Notes under the pieces: model-generated
Databases searched by the model: none
What the model was told of the DNA's origin: nothing
Seen by the model: the letters and a program-made list of their open reading frames with translations, nothing else
Position numbers and translations under genes: made by a program
Shown: in pieces, positions 33,502-41,923 of the stretch
Layout: every line of letters begins with the position of its first letter
Position numbering within the stretch: position 1 is the stretch's first letter
NCBI RefSeq assembly: GCF_014645655.1
Contig: NZ_BMMD01000003.1
Span: 1-64,000, forward strand
Source of the DNA: Agromyces bauzanensis
Lineage (GTDB): Bacteria; Actinomycetota; Actinomycetes; Actinomycetales; Microbacteriaceae
Direction: 5' to 3'
Length of the DNA stretch: 64,000 nt

Positions 33502-34530
33502 ATGCGCTTCACGGCCACGTTCCGGGCGACCAGGCGGATGCCGCTGCTGCAGGTGCTGAAGTCAGCGGTCGCGACCGTCGCCGCGTGGCTCGTGGCGGGC
33601 TGGCTGGTGCAGGGCGAGCTGCCGGTGTTCGCCGCCATCGCGGCGCTGCTCGTGGTGCAGCCGAGCGTGAACCAGTCGTTCGGCAAGGCCGTCGAACGCT
33701 CGATCGGCGTAATCCTCGGCGTGATCGTGGCGAGCGGGCTCTCGCTGGCGTTCGGGCAGAGCACGTGGATCATCCTCGTCGCCATCGTGGTGGCGATGCT
33801 CGTGGCGTGGGCGCTGAAGATGACGCCCGCCACGTCGAACCAGGTCGCGATCAGCGCCATGCTCGTGCTCGCGCTCGGCGCGTCCTCCCCCGAGTACGCG
33901 CTCGACCGGGTGCTCGAGACGCTCATCGGCGCGGCGATCGGCATCATCGTGAACGCGCTCATCGTGCCGCCCGTGGCGGTGACCCCGGCCCGGGAGCAGC
34001 TCGCCCGGCTCGGCGGCGAGCTCGCGGCATCCGTCGACCGTCTCGCCGACGCGCTCGGTCGGTCGCGGTCGCGGGCCGACCTCGACGCGCTCATGATCGA
34101 GGCGCGGCTGATGCGCCCGATGCGGGATGGCGCGGACGCCGCGATCGTCGCGGGCGAGGAGTCGCTCACGCTCAACCCCCGCCGGTCGGCGCACCGCGAC
34201 GAGCTCGTGCAGTTGCGCGAGCTCCTCACCCGATTGAGCCCCATCGTCACGCAGGTGATCGGGATGACGCGGGCGTTCGCCGACCACTACGACGAGACGT
34301 TGCACGACGAGGCCACCGTGCGGGCGATCGCCGAACAGCTTCGCCGCGTCGCGCACGACGTGCGGCTCGCCGCTCGCGTCGCCGAACCCGAGCACGAGCC
34401 GCGCACGTCGGAGACCCCGGCCCTCACGTCGGCGCTCGTCGTCTCGCCACCGAGGTCTGGGCACTGGATCCTCGTGGGGTCGCTGATGGAGGATCTGCGG
34501 CGCATCCGCGAGGAGCTCGGCGCGGAGTGA
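33502..34530 (+). CDS. FUSC-family (aromatic acid exporter-like) membrane protein
   Basis: A 342-residue protein with six N-terminal helices within residues 15-160 (VLKSAVATVAAWLVAGWLV, VFAAIAALLVVQPSVNQSFG, SIGVILGVIVASGLSLAFG, IILVAIVVAMLVAWAL, AISAMLVLALGA, LETLIGAAIGIIVNALIVPP) and a helical cytoplasmic tail. The V-Q-P-S-V...G...R..G...G pattern and the closing N-A-L-I-x-P-P match the FUSC/ArAE domain (YqjA/AaeB-like). Members are thought to export aromatic acids or similar; substrate here unknown. Confidence 0.82.
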   Translation: MRFTATFRATRRMPLLQVLKSAVATVAAWLVAGWLVQGELPVFAAIAALLVVQPSVNQSFGKAVERSIGVILGVIVASGLSLAFGQSTWIILVAIVVAMLVAWALKMTPATSNQVAISAMLVLALGASSPEYALDRVLETLIGAAIGIIVNALIVPPVAVTPAREQLARLGGELAASVDRLADALGRSRSRADLDALMIEARLMRPMRDGADAAIVAGEESLTLNPRRSAHRDELVQLRELLTRLSPIVTQVIGMTRAFADHYDETLHDEATVRAIAEQLRRVAHDVRLAARVAEPEHEPRTSETPALTSALVVSPPRSGHWILVGSLMEDLRRIREELGAE

Positions 34531-34603
34531 CCGGCGCGGGGCATCCGTTCCCTAGGCTGGCACTGCGACGAGACCGGGATCCACGAGACGACGGCAGGAG
34601 CGG

Positions 34604-35431
34604 ATGATGACGACGACGTCGGCGGCAGGACCCACGACGGGCAGCGACCTCGCCCGGCAGCTCACGGTGGCCGCGAGCGCCGTGGTGGCGGTGGTCGGCG
34701 CGTTCATCGGGTCGGGCGCTGCCGGCGGCACGCCGATCCAGGATGCCGCGGGCGGCGCGCTCGCCGCCGATGCGACGCTCATCGCGCCCGGGGGGAGCGC
34801 ATTCGGCATCTGGTCGGTCATCTACGCCGGGTTGCTGGCCTACGCGGTGTGGCAGTTCCTGCCCGCGCAGCGCTCGGAGCTGCGGCACCGCCGGGTCGGC
34901 TACCCGATCGCCGCGTCGCTCGTGCTCAACGCGGCGTGGATCCTCAGCATCCAGTTCGACCTGCTGTGGCTCAGCGTCCCCGTCATCATCGTGCTGCTCC
35001 TCGTCCTCGTGTACGCCTTCGGCCAGTGCCTCGGACACCCGCCTCCCAAGGTCGTCGACGCGCTCGTGACCGACGGCACCGTGGGGCTGTACCTGGGCTG
35101 GGTGATCGTCGCGACGGCCGCGAACGTGACGGCGGCGCTCGTCGCGGCGGGGTTCGACGGGTGGGGGATCCCGCCCGAGACGTGGGCGGTCGGCGTCGTC
35201 TCCGTGGCGGGTCTCGTAGGCGTGGCGCTCGCCGTCTGGGATCGCGGCCGGGTCGCGCCGACGCTGTCGCTCTGCTGGGGACTCGCATGGATCGCGAGCG
35301 CGCGGCTGACGGATGCCCCGGGGTCGGCCGTCACGGGCGTCGCCGCGATCATCGCCGTGGTTGCCGTGGTCGTGGCGACGGTCACCGCACGCGTGGCGGC
35401 CGAGTTGCGGCTTCGGCGCCGACCAGCCTGA
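34604..35431 (+). CDS. TspO/MBR-like tryptophan-rich membrane protein
   Basis: A 275-residue protein with seven or eight predicted helices; the start could be ATG 34604 or 34607, the latter spaced better from AGGAG. It contains FGIWSVIYAGLLAYAVWQFL, LVLNAAWILSIQFDLLWLSV and LYLGWVIVATAANVTAALVA, which resemble the W-rich helices of TspO/MBR proteins, but it is longer than the 160-residue classic five-helix TspO. Members of this long actinobacterial group have no established ligand. A 73-nt gap separates it from the FUSC gene, so co-transcription is possible. Confidence 0.7.
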   Translation: MMTTTSAAGPTTGSDLARQLTVAASAVVAVVGAFIGSGAAGGTPIQDAAGGALAADATLIAPGGSAFGIWSVIYAGLLAYAVWQFLPAQRSELRHRRVGYPIAASLVLNAAWILSIQFDLLWLSVPVIIVLLLVLVYAFGQCLGHPPPKVVDALVTDGTVGLYLGWVIVATAANVTAALVAAGFDGWGIPPETWAVGVVSVAGLVGVALAVWDRGRVAPTLSLCWGLAWIASARLTDAPGSAVTGVAAIIAVVAVVVATVTARVAAELRLRRRPA

Positions 35432-35652
35432 CACTGAGATCGCGTGCCGCCGCGATGCTGTCGGCGTCGCCCGCTGTCTTCGCGGCCACCATCGCCCACG
35501 GCGCCGCAGACTCCACCGAACGCGCTGCAGCGACACCCGGCTCCCTCGAAGCCGCACGGCTGCTGGCCGCCGCGGCCGGCGACGTAGCCTCATTGCCGTA
35601 GCCCGCGTCGGCGAATCAGCCGAACGATGGAGGCAGGAGCACTACCCGCCGG
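35432..35652. other. Intergenic region upstream of the candidate small RNA
   Basis: A 48-codon frame from ATG about 35455 (MLSASPAVFAATIAHGAADS onward) has a plausible protein-like composition but no ribosome site or recognisable family. Nothing else is visible. Confidence 0.3.
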
Positions 35653-35850
35653 TTATGCTGAGCCAACGATCCTGACGGATCCTCGAGGATCTGCGGGTCC
35701 GTGGAGGGTGAGCCCACAGCCTCCACGGACCCGCTCCGACACCGTCGCGCGCCGGGGGGCGTGACGGGAACCCGTCGCCGAGTTCTGGGCGGCGGATGCT
35801 GCGTGGGGGCGCAGCGAGCGGGGCCGGGCACCTTCGGGCGCCCGGCCCCG
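35653..35850 (+). ncRNA. Candidate structured small RNA with its own promoter and terminator
   Basis: TATGCT (35653-35658) is a good -10. Downstream lie four stem-loops: GATCCTCGAGGATC (35678-35691), a perfect 13-bp stem (35695-35707 with 35720-35732), GACGGG-AA-CCCGTC (35763-35776) and a 10-bp GC hairpin GGGGCCGGGC/GCCCGGCCCC (35820-35849). No open frame spans it. It did not match the conserved cores that I can recall for RNase P, tmRNA, SRP or T-box RNAs. The last hairpin could be the terminator. Confidence 0.4.
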
Positions 35851-35903
35851 TCTTCGGGACGCGTCCCGCAGCCTGGGAGCGCCACCCCGAACCCTGCCGC
35901 TCC

Positions 35904-35909
35904 TAGACT
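35904..35909 (+). promoter_or_regulatory. -10 box (TAGACT) of a probable leaderless promoter
   Basis: TAGACT ends 6 nt before the GTG at 35916, with no ribosome site between. Confidence 0.55.
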
Positions 35910-35915
35910 GGGCCC

Positions 35916-36992
35916 GTGCTCACCGCCGTCATCCTGGTCGCGATCGTCCCGGCGTTCCTCATCCTCGGGCTCGGGATCGTGGCGCGTGCCGTCGCCGGCC
36001 AACGCGTGACCGGGCTCGTCGTGCAATACGCACCCGAGCGCGGATCCACGGTGCTGCGCGACGCGCTGCTCGCGAATGCCGACCGGCGGGCGGCATCCGC
36101 TGCGCTCATCGATCTCGCGGTGAAGCGCAAGATCCGGCTCCTCGCAGGCGGCAGATCGAAGCGCGAGCCCATCGTCGTCGAACTCGTGCACGGCGCGACG
36201 TTCAGCCCCGAGGAGCTCGACCTGCTCGATGCCCTCTTCGGGCCCGAGCACACGCACGGCCGGGTGCGGCGGTTCACGTCCGACCGGCGCGCGCTCGCGG
36301 GGCGGCTGCGCAGCGTGGTCGCCGACGCCGAGCACGCGCTCGCGCGCGACGGCCTCATCGACGAGCGCCGCACCACCTGGCCCGGCATGACGCTCACGGT
36401 GCTCGCCTACCTCGGCATCCTCGTCGAGGCCCTCCTCACCGTCCTGGCCCTCGTCAACGCCGACCGGCCAGCGCTCAGCGCCACGACCCTCGCCCTGGCC
36501 GCGACGGTCGCGACGATCATCGTCACGCCGTCGTCGTGGCGACGCTTCCTGCCCGCCGCCCGCCCGAGGCGCGAGCACCTCGACGGACTGCGCCAGTACC
36601 TCGCACTGGCCGAGGCCGACCGGATGCGCGTGCTCCAGTCGCCGAGCGGCGCCGACCTGCGCGAGCCGGATGCCTCTATCGGGCGCCAGGGCGCCGACCT
36701 CGCGTCGGAGCGGCTCGCCCGATTCCACCTGCACGAACGACTCCTGCCGTACGCGGTGCTCTTCCGGCTCGAACGCGAGTGGATGACACGGCTCCGACTC
36801 GAGCACGACGCACTCGACCGCAACAACCTCGACACGCTCGCCGACGCCATCGACGTCGCGGCCGACGTCGCGCTCGCCCTCAAGGCCGCGGGCAGTGCGG
36901 TCGAGCTCGTCGCAGCGGTCGGCGACCTGGTCGACGCGCGTGGCACCGTGCTCGAGGGCGTCGGCAACCTGTTCGAGGCGCTCAGCCCATGA
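35916..36992 (+). CDS. Membrane protein resembling the C-terminal half of DUF2207 proteins
   Basis: A 358-residue protein from GTG 35916 with one N-terminal helix (AVILVAIVPAFLILGLGIVA), a cytoplasmic part of about 120 residues (ALIDLAVKRKIRLLAGG, FSPEELDLLDALFG), two central helices (TLTVLAYLGILVEALLTVLA, LALAATVATIIVTP) and a C-terminal part with GLRQYLALAEADRMRVLQSP and HERLLPYAVLFRLEREW. These last motifs are typical of DUF2207, but the large N-terminal extracellular domain is lacking. The downstream hydrolase gene overlaps by 4 nt, so the two are co-transcribed. Function unknown. Confidence 0.7.
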   Translation: MLTAVILVAIVPAFLILGLGIVARAVAGQRVTGLVVQYAPERGSTVLRDALLANADRRAASAALIDLAVKRKIRLLAGGRSKREPIVVELVHGATFSPEELDLLDALFGPEHTHGRVRRFTSDRRALAGRLRSVVADAEHALARDGLIDERRTTWPGMTLTVLAYLGILVEALLTVLALVNADRPALSATTLALAATVATIIVTPSSWRRFLPAARPRREHLDGLRQYLALAEADRMRVLQSPSGADLREPDASIGRQGADLASERLARFHLHERLLPYAVLFRLEREWMTRLRLEHDALDRNNLDTLADAIDVAADVALALKAAGSAVELVAAVGDLVDARGTVLEGVGNLFEALSP

Positions 36993-37678
36993 CCGACGAG
37001 CAGCGCATCACGATCGACGTCGACGGCACGCCCGTCTCGGGCGTCGCCACGAGGCCGACGGATGCCCCTGCCACGATCGTCGTCGCGCACGGCGCGGGCG
37101 CCGGCATGGAGCATCCGTTCATCTCGGGATTCACCCGCGCGATGGACGCGCTCGGGTTCGCGACGCTGCGCTTCAACTTCCCATACCGCGAGGCCGGGCG
37201 CCGGTTCCCCGACCGCCCGCCCGTCGCCATCGCGACCTGGCGTGCCGTGGTGGATGCCGCCCGAGCCCGCGCGGTCGCGGCCGGCTCCCCCGGCGAGCCC
37301 ATCTGGGCGTCGGGCAAGTCCTTCGGTGGACGCATGGCGTCGATGGCGGTGGCCGATGGGATGCCGGCGGCGGGTCTCGTCTACCTCGGGTATCCGCTGC
37401 ACCCGCCCGGCCGGCCCGAGAAGACTCGCGACGAGCACCTCGTGGGGCTCACCGTGCCGATGCTGTTCCTGCAGGGACGGAACGACCCGTTCGCAACGCC
37501 CAACGAGCAGCTTGACGAGCTCGTGGCGCGCATCGGGCCGACGGCGACGCTCCACTGGGTCGAGAACGCGAACCACTCGTTCGAGGTGAAGGGCACGAAG
37601 CGTCCGGCCGCCGAGATCGGCGCGTCGCTCGCCGACTCCGTCGCCGCGTTCCTCCCGGCGCACACGCCCGCGGGCTGA
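36989..37678 (+). CDS. Alpha/beta-fold hydrolase, KANL3/Tex30-like
   Basis: A 229-residue protein from ATG 36989 (ATGA overlap with the previous stop). Residues 27-40 (ATIVVAHGAGAGMEHP) hold the oxyanion His-Gly; the nucleophile is Ser in ASGKSFGGRMAS; the acid is Asp in LQGRNDPFATP; the His is in ENANHSFEV. The sequence AHGAG...GF.TLRFNFPYRE...GKSFGGRMA matches the bacterial alpha/beta family related to KANL3/Tex30 and dienelactone-hydrolase-like proteins. Substrate unknown; cytoplasmic. Confidence 0.85.
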   Translation: MTDEQRITIDVDGTPVSGVATRPTDAPATIVVAHGAGAGMEHPFISGFTRAMDALGFATLRFNFPYREAGRRFPDRPPVAIATWRAVVDAARARAVAAGSPGEPIWASGKSFGGRMASMAVADGMPAAGLVYLGYPLHPPGRPEKTRDEHLVGLTVPMLFLQGRNDPFATPNEQLDELVARIGPTATLHWVENANHSFEVKGTKRPAAEIGASLADSVAAFLPAHTPAG

Positions 37679-37728
37679 GAGGGCCGTGGGCGCGTCGCCA
37701 GGAACGATCGCACCCTGCGGCGGCTTGT

Positions 37729-37762
37729 CGCGGCGGCGGCTCGAACTCGCGCCGCCGCCGCG
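37729..37762. terminator. 12-bp GC hairpin terminator
   Basis: CGCGGCGGCGGC (37729-37740) pairs perfectly with GCCGCCGCCGCG (37751-37762), 10-nt loop, 50 nt after the hydrolase stop. Confidence 0.65.
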
Positions 37763-37852
37763 AGGAACGGCGACCGACGGCGGGCCTCGGGGCGAAGATT
37801 ACGGTCCGAGGAACTCCACGGCGTCAGCCCGTGCGCGCGTGGAGCCGGCGCG

Positions 37853-37858
37853 TAGCCT
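37853..37858 (+). promoter_or_regulatory. -10 box (TAGCCT) of a probable leaderless promoter
   Basis: TAGCCT ends 6 nt before the ATG at 37865, with no ribosome site. Confidence 0.55.
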
Positions 37859-37864
37859 GAACAC

Positions 37865-39535
37865 ATGACCAGCGGGAACGAGCGCGCGCAACATTGGCTG
37901 CTGCCCGCCGCGGCGGGCGTGGCATCCGTCGCCTTGGGAACCGGCGTCGGCGAACTCACGGCCGCCATGCTGGCGCCCGCGTCGAGTCCGTTCGTCGTCG
38001 TCGGGTCGCTGCTCATCGACCTCGCGCCGCCGTGGGCGAAGGATGCCGCGATCGCCCTGTTCGGCACCGCCGACAAGGCCGCCCTGCTCGTGGGCATCGG
38101 CATCGTGCTCCTCGCGGTCGCGGGTGCCGCGGGGGTGCTCGAGGTGCCTCGCCCGCCGTTGGGACGCCTACTCATCGGGCTCCTCGGCGTGGTCGGCGTG
38201 GTCGCCGCCGCGACGCGCGCGAACGCGACCATGCTCGCGTTCGCCCCGTCGGCGGTCGCGGCGATCTCGGCCGTGCTGGCCCTGCAGTTCCTCGTGCGTC
38301 GGCTGCCCGTCGCGCCCGCGACGAGTCCGGCGCCCGCCAGGAGTCTCGCGCCCGCGACGAGTCGAAGGACGGATGCCGCGACACGCGGGGCGGGCGCCGG
38401 CGCGTCGCCCGAAGCATCCTTCGACCCGGGAAGCGGAGCCGCGGACGCAGCCACGGTTTCGCCCGCGACCGTCGACCGGCGCCGCTTCCTCGGCTGGGCG
38501 GGCGGAGCCGTCGCGGTCGGCGCCGTCGCCGCCCTGGGTGGGTACCTGCTGCAGGCGGGCTCCCGCGCCGTCACCGCGATTCGCGACACGATCACCCTCC
38601 CCCGTCCGACGGCCACCGCGCCCGTGCCCGCCGCGGCCGAACTCGGCATCGACGGCCTCGCCCCGGTGATCACGCCCAACGCGCAGTTCTACCGCATCGA
38701 CACGGCGCTGGCCGTGCCCGCCGTCGACCCCTCGGACTGGAGCCTCCGCATCCACGGCATGGTCGAGCGCGAGGTCACCCTCACGTGGGACGAGCTCCTC
38801 GCCCTCCCCCTCGATGAGAGCGTCACGACGCTCGCGTGCGTCTCGAACGAGGTCGGCGGCGGCCTCATCGGCAACGCGGTGTGGCTCGGATATCCCATCC
38901 GCGAACTCATCGCCCGCGCGGCGCCGAGTGCCGACGCCGACATGGTGCTCTCGCGGAGCGTCGACGGCTTCACGGCGTCGACGCCGCTCGCCGTGCTCGA
39001 GGACGACCGCGACGCGATCCTCGCGGTCGGCATGAACGGCGAGCCGCTGCCCCCCGAGCACGGATTCCCGGTGCGGATGGTGGTGCCCGGGCTGTACGGG
39101 TACGTCTCGGCGACGAAGTGGGTGGTCGACCTCGAGGTCACGCGCTTCGACCGGGCGACGGCCTACTGGACCGATCGCGGCTGGAGCGAGCGCGGGCCGA
39201 TCAAGCTGTCGTCGCGCATCGACGTGCCCCGCGGCGGCCAGTCGCTCACGGCGGGCCCGGTCACGGTGGCGGGCGTGGCATGGCGCCAGCACGTCGGAAT
39301 CGACCGCGTCGAGGTGCAGGTCGACGACGGCGCGTGGCAGCCGGCCACGCTCGCCACGGCGATCTCGATCGACACCTGGGTGCAGTGGCACTACGAGTGG
39401 GACGCGCCCGCCGGCACCCACACCCTGCGGGTACGCGCCACGGGCGCCGACGGCGAGGTGCAGACCTCCCGGGTGCAGGGCGTCGTCCCCGACGGCGCCA
39501 CGGGCCTGCACGAGCGCTCCGTCGAGGTGCGCTGA
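37865..39535 (+). CDS. Membrane-anchored molybdopterin-dependent oxidoreductase (sulfite oxidase family)
   Basis: A 556-residue protein. Residues 1-145 hold four or five helices (HWLLPAAAGVASVALGTGVG, AALLVGIGIVLLAVAGAAGV, LLIGLLGVVGVVAAATRAN, VAAISAVLALQFLVRRLPV). After an Ala/Pro/Thr linker a further helix (FLGWAGGAVAVGAVAALGGY) leads to an extracytoplasmic sulfite-oxidase-type Moco domain; the Mo ligand is the Cys in TTLACVSNEVGGGLIGN. HGFPVRMVVPGLYGYVSATK and the C-terminal Ig-like dimerisation domain (VTVAGVAWRQHVGIDRVEVQ) complete it. No heme-binding partner gene is adjacent. Natural substrate unknown. Confidence 0.9.
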   Translation: MTSGNERAQHWLLPAAAGVASVALGTGVGELTAAMLAPASSPFVVVGSLLIDLAPPWAKDAAIALFGTADKAALLVGIGIVLLAVAGAAGVLEVPRPPLGRLLIGLLGVVGVVAAATRANATMLAFAPSAVAAISAVLALQFLVRRLPVAPATSPAPARSLAPATSRRTDAATRGAGAGASPEASFDPGSGAADAATVSPATVDRRRFLGWAGGAVAVGAVAALGGYLLQAGSRAVTAIRDTITLPRPTATAPVPAAAELGIDGLAPVITPNAQFYRIDTALAVPAVDPSDWSLRIHGMVEREVTLTWDELLALPLDESVTTLACVSNEVGGGLIGNAVWLGYPIRELIARAAPSADADMVLSRSVDGFTASTPLAVLEDDRDAILAVGMNGEPLPPEHGFPVRMVVPGLYGYVSATKWVVDLEVTRFDRATAYWTDRGWSERGPIKLSSRIDVPRGGQSLTAGPVTVAGVAWRQHVGIDRVEVQVDDGAWQPATLATAISIDTWVQWHYEWDAPAGTHTLRVRATGADGEVQTSRVQGVVPDGATGLHERSVEVR

Positions 39536-39628
39536 ACCTGCGCTGAACGGATGCCCCGGCGGGACCTTCGACCCACCGCCCCCGATCGCCCGACGAGCAC
39601 ACTGGGGCGGATCGAGGAGGTAACCGTC

Positions 39629-40090
39629 ATGACCGCATACCCACCTTCAGACCCGAACCAGCCGCCGCCCGCCTACCAACCGCCCGCCGCCCCACCCGGC
39701 TCGGCGGCGCCGTCCACAGCCCCGTCGCCCCGGTCCTTCATCGCCACGTGGATGTTCGCGTGGCTCCTGGGATTCCTCGGCGTCGACCGCTTCTACCTGG
39801 GCAAGATCGGCACCGGCATCCTGAAGCTCATCACGATCGGCGGCTTCGGCATCTGGTGGCTGATCGACCTCATCCTCACGCTCGCCGGCGTGCAGCGCGA
39901 CAAGGAGGGCCGCCTGCTGCCCGACTACGAGCAGCACAAGATGATCGCCTGGATCATCACGGCGGCCATCTTCGGGCTCTCGCTCATCACCTCCGCGATC
40001 TCGAACGCCTTCGCCGGCCTCTGGGACGGCGTCGGGCCCATGATGCCCTGGTGGGACTTGCAGGACTGGCAGGACTGGCGGACCGACTGA
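39629..40090 (+). CDS. TM2 domain membrane protein
   Basis: A 153-residue protein from ATG 39629 behind a strong GAGGAGG. A Pro-rich N-terminus of about 35 residues precedes the TM2 domain: two helices joined by the conserved GxxGxDRFYLGK turn (FAWLLGFLGVDRFYLGKIG) and ending IGGFGIWWLIDLILTL. A third helix follows (IAWIITAAIFGLSLITSA). The tail is Trp/Asp-rich (WWDLQDWQDWRTD). Molecular role of TM2 proteins in bacteria is not known. Confidence 0.88.
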   Translation: MTAYPPSDPNQPPPAYQPPAAPPGSAAPSTAPSPRSFIATWMFAWLLGFLGVDRFYLGKIGTGILKLITIGGFGIWWLIDLILTLAGVQRDKEGRLLPDYEQHKMIAWIITAAIFGLSLITSAISNAFAGLWDGVGPMMPWWDLQDWQDWRTD

Positions 40091-40097
40091 CCCGGCG

Positions 40098-41900
40098 TCA
40101 GCCGAGCCGCGGCGTGCGCGGCGGCTCCGTCCGGCGCGCGCCGGTCGCCTCGAAGGCGGCCGCGAGCGTCAGCAGGGCCGTGTCGTCGTAGGCGCGTCCG
40201 GCGAACGTGAGGCCCACGGGCATCCCGATGTCCTGCATGGTGCCCATGGGCACCGTCACCGTCGGGATGCCGAGATGGCGCGGCACGAGGTTGCCGTTCG
40301 CGACCCAGACGCCGTTGCGCCAGCCGAGCTCGGCGGATGCCGGGTTCACGTCCATGTCGGCCGGCCCGACATCCGCGACCGCGGGGAAGACGACCGCGTC
40401 GAGGCCGAGCGCGTCCATCCACTCCTCGAGGTCGAGTCGGCGGGTCTCCTCCAGCCCCCGTAGCCCCGACTCGAGCTCGGGCATGCCGGCCCACGTCGCG
40501 CCGGGGTGCGACCGCACCCACTCCGGGTACCTCGCGATATCGTCGTCGAAGCCCGTGTACCGGTCGGGCAGCGCGCCCTCCGGTTGCTGGAAGATGCGCG
40601 ACCCGTCGACGCCGGCGAGCGTCGACAGGACCGGGTCGTCGTTCGCCTGGAGGAAGTCCTCCCAGGCCCACGCCGAGAGGTCGATGATCTCGCGCTTCAG
40701 GTACTCGGGGCTCACGAGCCCGCGCGTCGCGATCGTGGGCGCGCCGGGCCGGTCGCCCTCGTAGTTCGTCACGGCCGGGAAGTCGACCTCGATCACCTCG
40801 GCGCCCGCGGCCTCGAGGTCGCGCCGCGCGGCCTCCCAGAGCTCGATGACGGATGCCCGTGTGTCGATGCGCTGCCCGGTCGATCCGCCGATGCCCCCGC
40901 TGCGTCCGGGCTGGGCGGTGCCCGCGTCGGGATCCGCGTTGACGTACATGCGCGGGACGCCGAACCGCCGGCCCGCGAGGGTGGCCCGGGCGGCCCGGGC
41001 GGCCCTGGCGCCGCCCGTCGCGCTCGCGGGGTCGGATCCGCCGGGGAGCAGTGCGACGTACGACGGCGGGCGCACGGCCGACGCGGCCGGAATCTCGACC
41101 CACGGTTGCACGCGCCAGAAGTCGCCGCGGGTGTCTGCGTCGTCGGCGACGATGACGTCGAGCACCTCGAGGAGGTCGGCCATGGTGCGGGTCTGCGGCA
41201 CGACCACGTCCATGGTCGGCACGAGCGGCCAGTTGCCGCGCACCGAGATGACACCCCTCGAGGGGGTGTACGCGCAGAGCGCGTTGTTCGAGGCGGGCGC
41301 CCGGCCGCTCGACCAGGTCTCCTCGCCGAGTCCGAAGGCGGCGAACGACGCGGCGGTCGCCGTGCCCGAGCCGTTCGACGAGCCGGAGCCGAAGGCGGCG
41401 GTGAGGAAGTCGGCGTCGTACGGGCTCTCGGCGCGGCCGTAGACGCCGCGCTGCATGCCGCCGTTCGCCATGGGCGGCATGTTCGTGAGGCCGATGAGCA
41501 CTGCGCCGGCGCCGCGGAGTCGCTCGATCGTGAACGCGTCCTGCTGGGCGACGAGGTGCTCGAATGCGGGGGAGCCCGCCGCCGCGGTCAGCCCGCGAGC
41601 AAGGTAACTGTCCTTGGCGGTGTACGGGATCCCGTCGAGCGGGCCGAGGGCCTCGCCGCGGGCGCGGCGCTCGTCGGAGGCTCGCGCGTCGGCGAGCGCG
41701 CCGGGGTTGCGCACGACCACGGCGTTGAGCGCGGTGGGCGTTCCAGGCGCATCGTACGCGTCGATCCGCGCGAGGTACGCCTCGAGCAGTCCGACCGCGG
41801 TGGCACGGCCGTCCTCGAGCGCCGCGCGCAGGTCGCCGATGGATGCCTCGACGACGTCGAACGCCTCGCTCGCCGAGCCCGTCGAAGCGAACCCGCTCAT
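40098..41900 (-). CDS. Amidase-signature-family hydrolase
   Basis: A 600-residue protein from ATG 41900. Amidase-signature residues: catalytic Lys in PYTAKDSYLARG, the cis-Ser in FGSGSSNGSGTATA, and the nucleophile region GEETWSSGRAPASNNALCAY with TPSRGVIS. Downstream SPEYLKREIIDLSAWAWEDF and LGIPTVTVPMG are typical of the family. It hydrolyses an amide, but the substrate is unknown. The ATG overlaps the stop of the agmatine deiminase gene (ATGA), so the two form one operon; after AguA makes N-carbamoylputrescine, an amidohydrolase step would be the next reaction, but normal AguB is a nitrilase-fold enzyme, so this is only a possibility. Confidence 0.85.
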   Translation of the reverse strand: MSGFASTGSASEAFDVVEASIGDLRAALEDGRATAVGLLEAYLARIDAYDAPGTPTALNAVVVRNPGALADARASDERRARGEALGPLDGIPYTAKDSYLARGLTAAAGSPAFEHLVAQQDAFTIERLRGAGAVLIGLTNMPPMANGGMQRGVYGRAESPYDADFLTAAFGSGSSNGSGTATAASFAAFGLGEETWSSGRAPASNNALCAYTPSRGVISVRGNWPLVPTMDVVVPQTRTMADLLEVLDVIVADDADTRGDFWRVQPWVEIPAASAVRPPSYVALLPGGSDPASATGGARAARAARATLAGRRFGVPRMYVNADPDAGTAQPGRSGGIGGSTGQRIDTRASVIELWEAARRDLEAAGAEVIEVDFPAVTNYEGDRPGAPTIATRGLVSPEYLKREIIDLSAWAWEDFLQANDDPVLSTLAGVDGSRIFQQPEGALPDRYTGFDDDIARYPEWVRSHPGATWAGMPELESGLRGLEETRRLDLEEWMDALGLDAVVFPAVADVGPADMDVNPASAELGWRNGVWVANGNLVPRHLGIPTVTVPMGTMQDIGMPVGLTFAGRAYDDTALLTLAAAFEATGARRTEPPRTPRLG

Positions 41901-41923
41901 GCCCTGCTCCCTTCGACAAGCTC
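41875..41923. repeat. Inverted copies of the GAGCTTGTCGAAG repeat spanning the aguA-amidase junction
   Basis: GAGCCCGTCGAAG at 41875-41887 and CTTCGACAAGCTC at 41911-41923 are inverted copies with 11 of 13 matches. On the coding strand the first-read copy supplies the C-terminus of AguA (VPELVEG) and the GAAGGGAG ribosome site of the amidase; the second encodes part of the amidase N-terminus (GFASTGSASE). Confidence 0.75.

Noticed and set aside
40098-41900. Amidase as AguB (N-carbamoylputrescine amidase)
   Set aside because: AguB is a nitrilase-fold enzyme with a Glu-Lys-Cys triad; this protein has the Lys-Ser-Ser amidase signature, so the symbol was not assigned.
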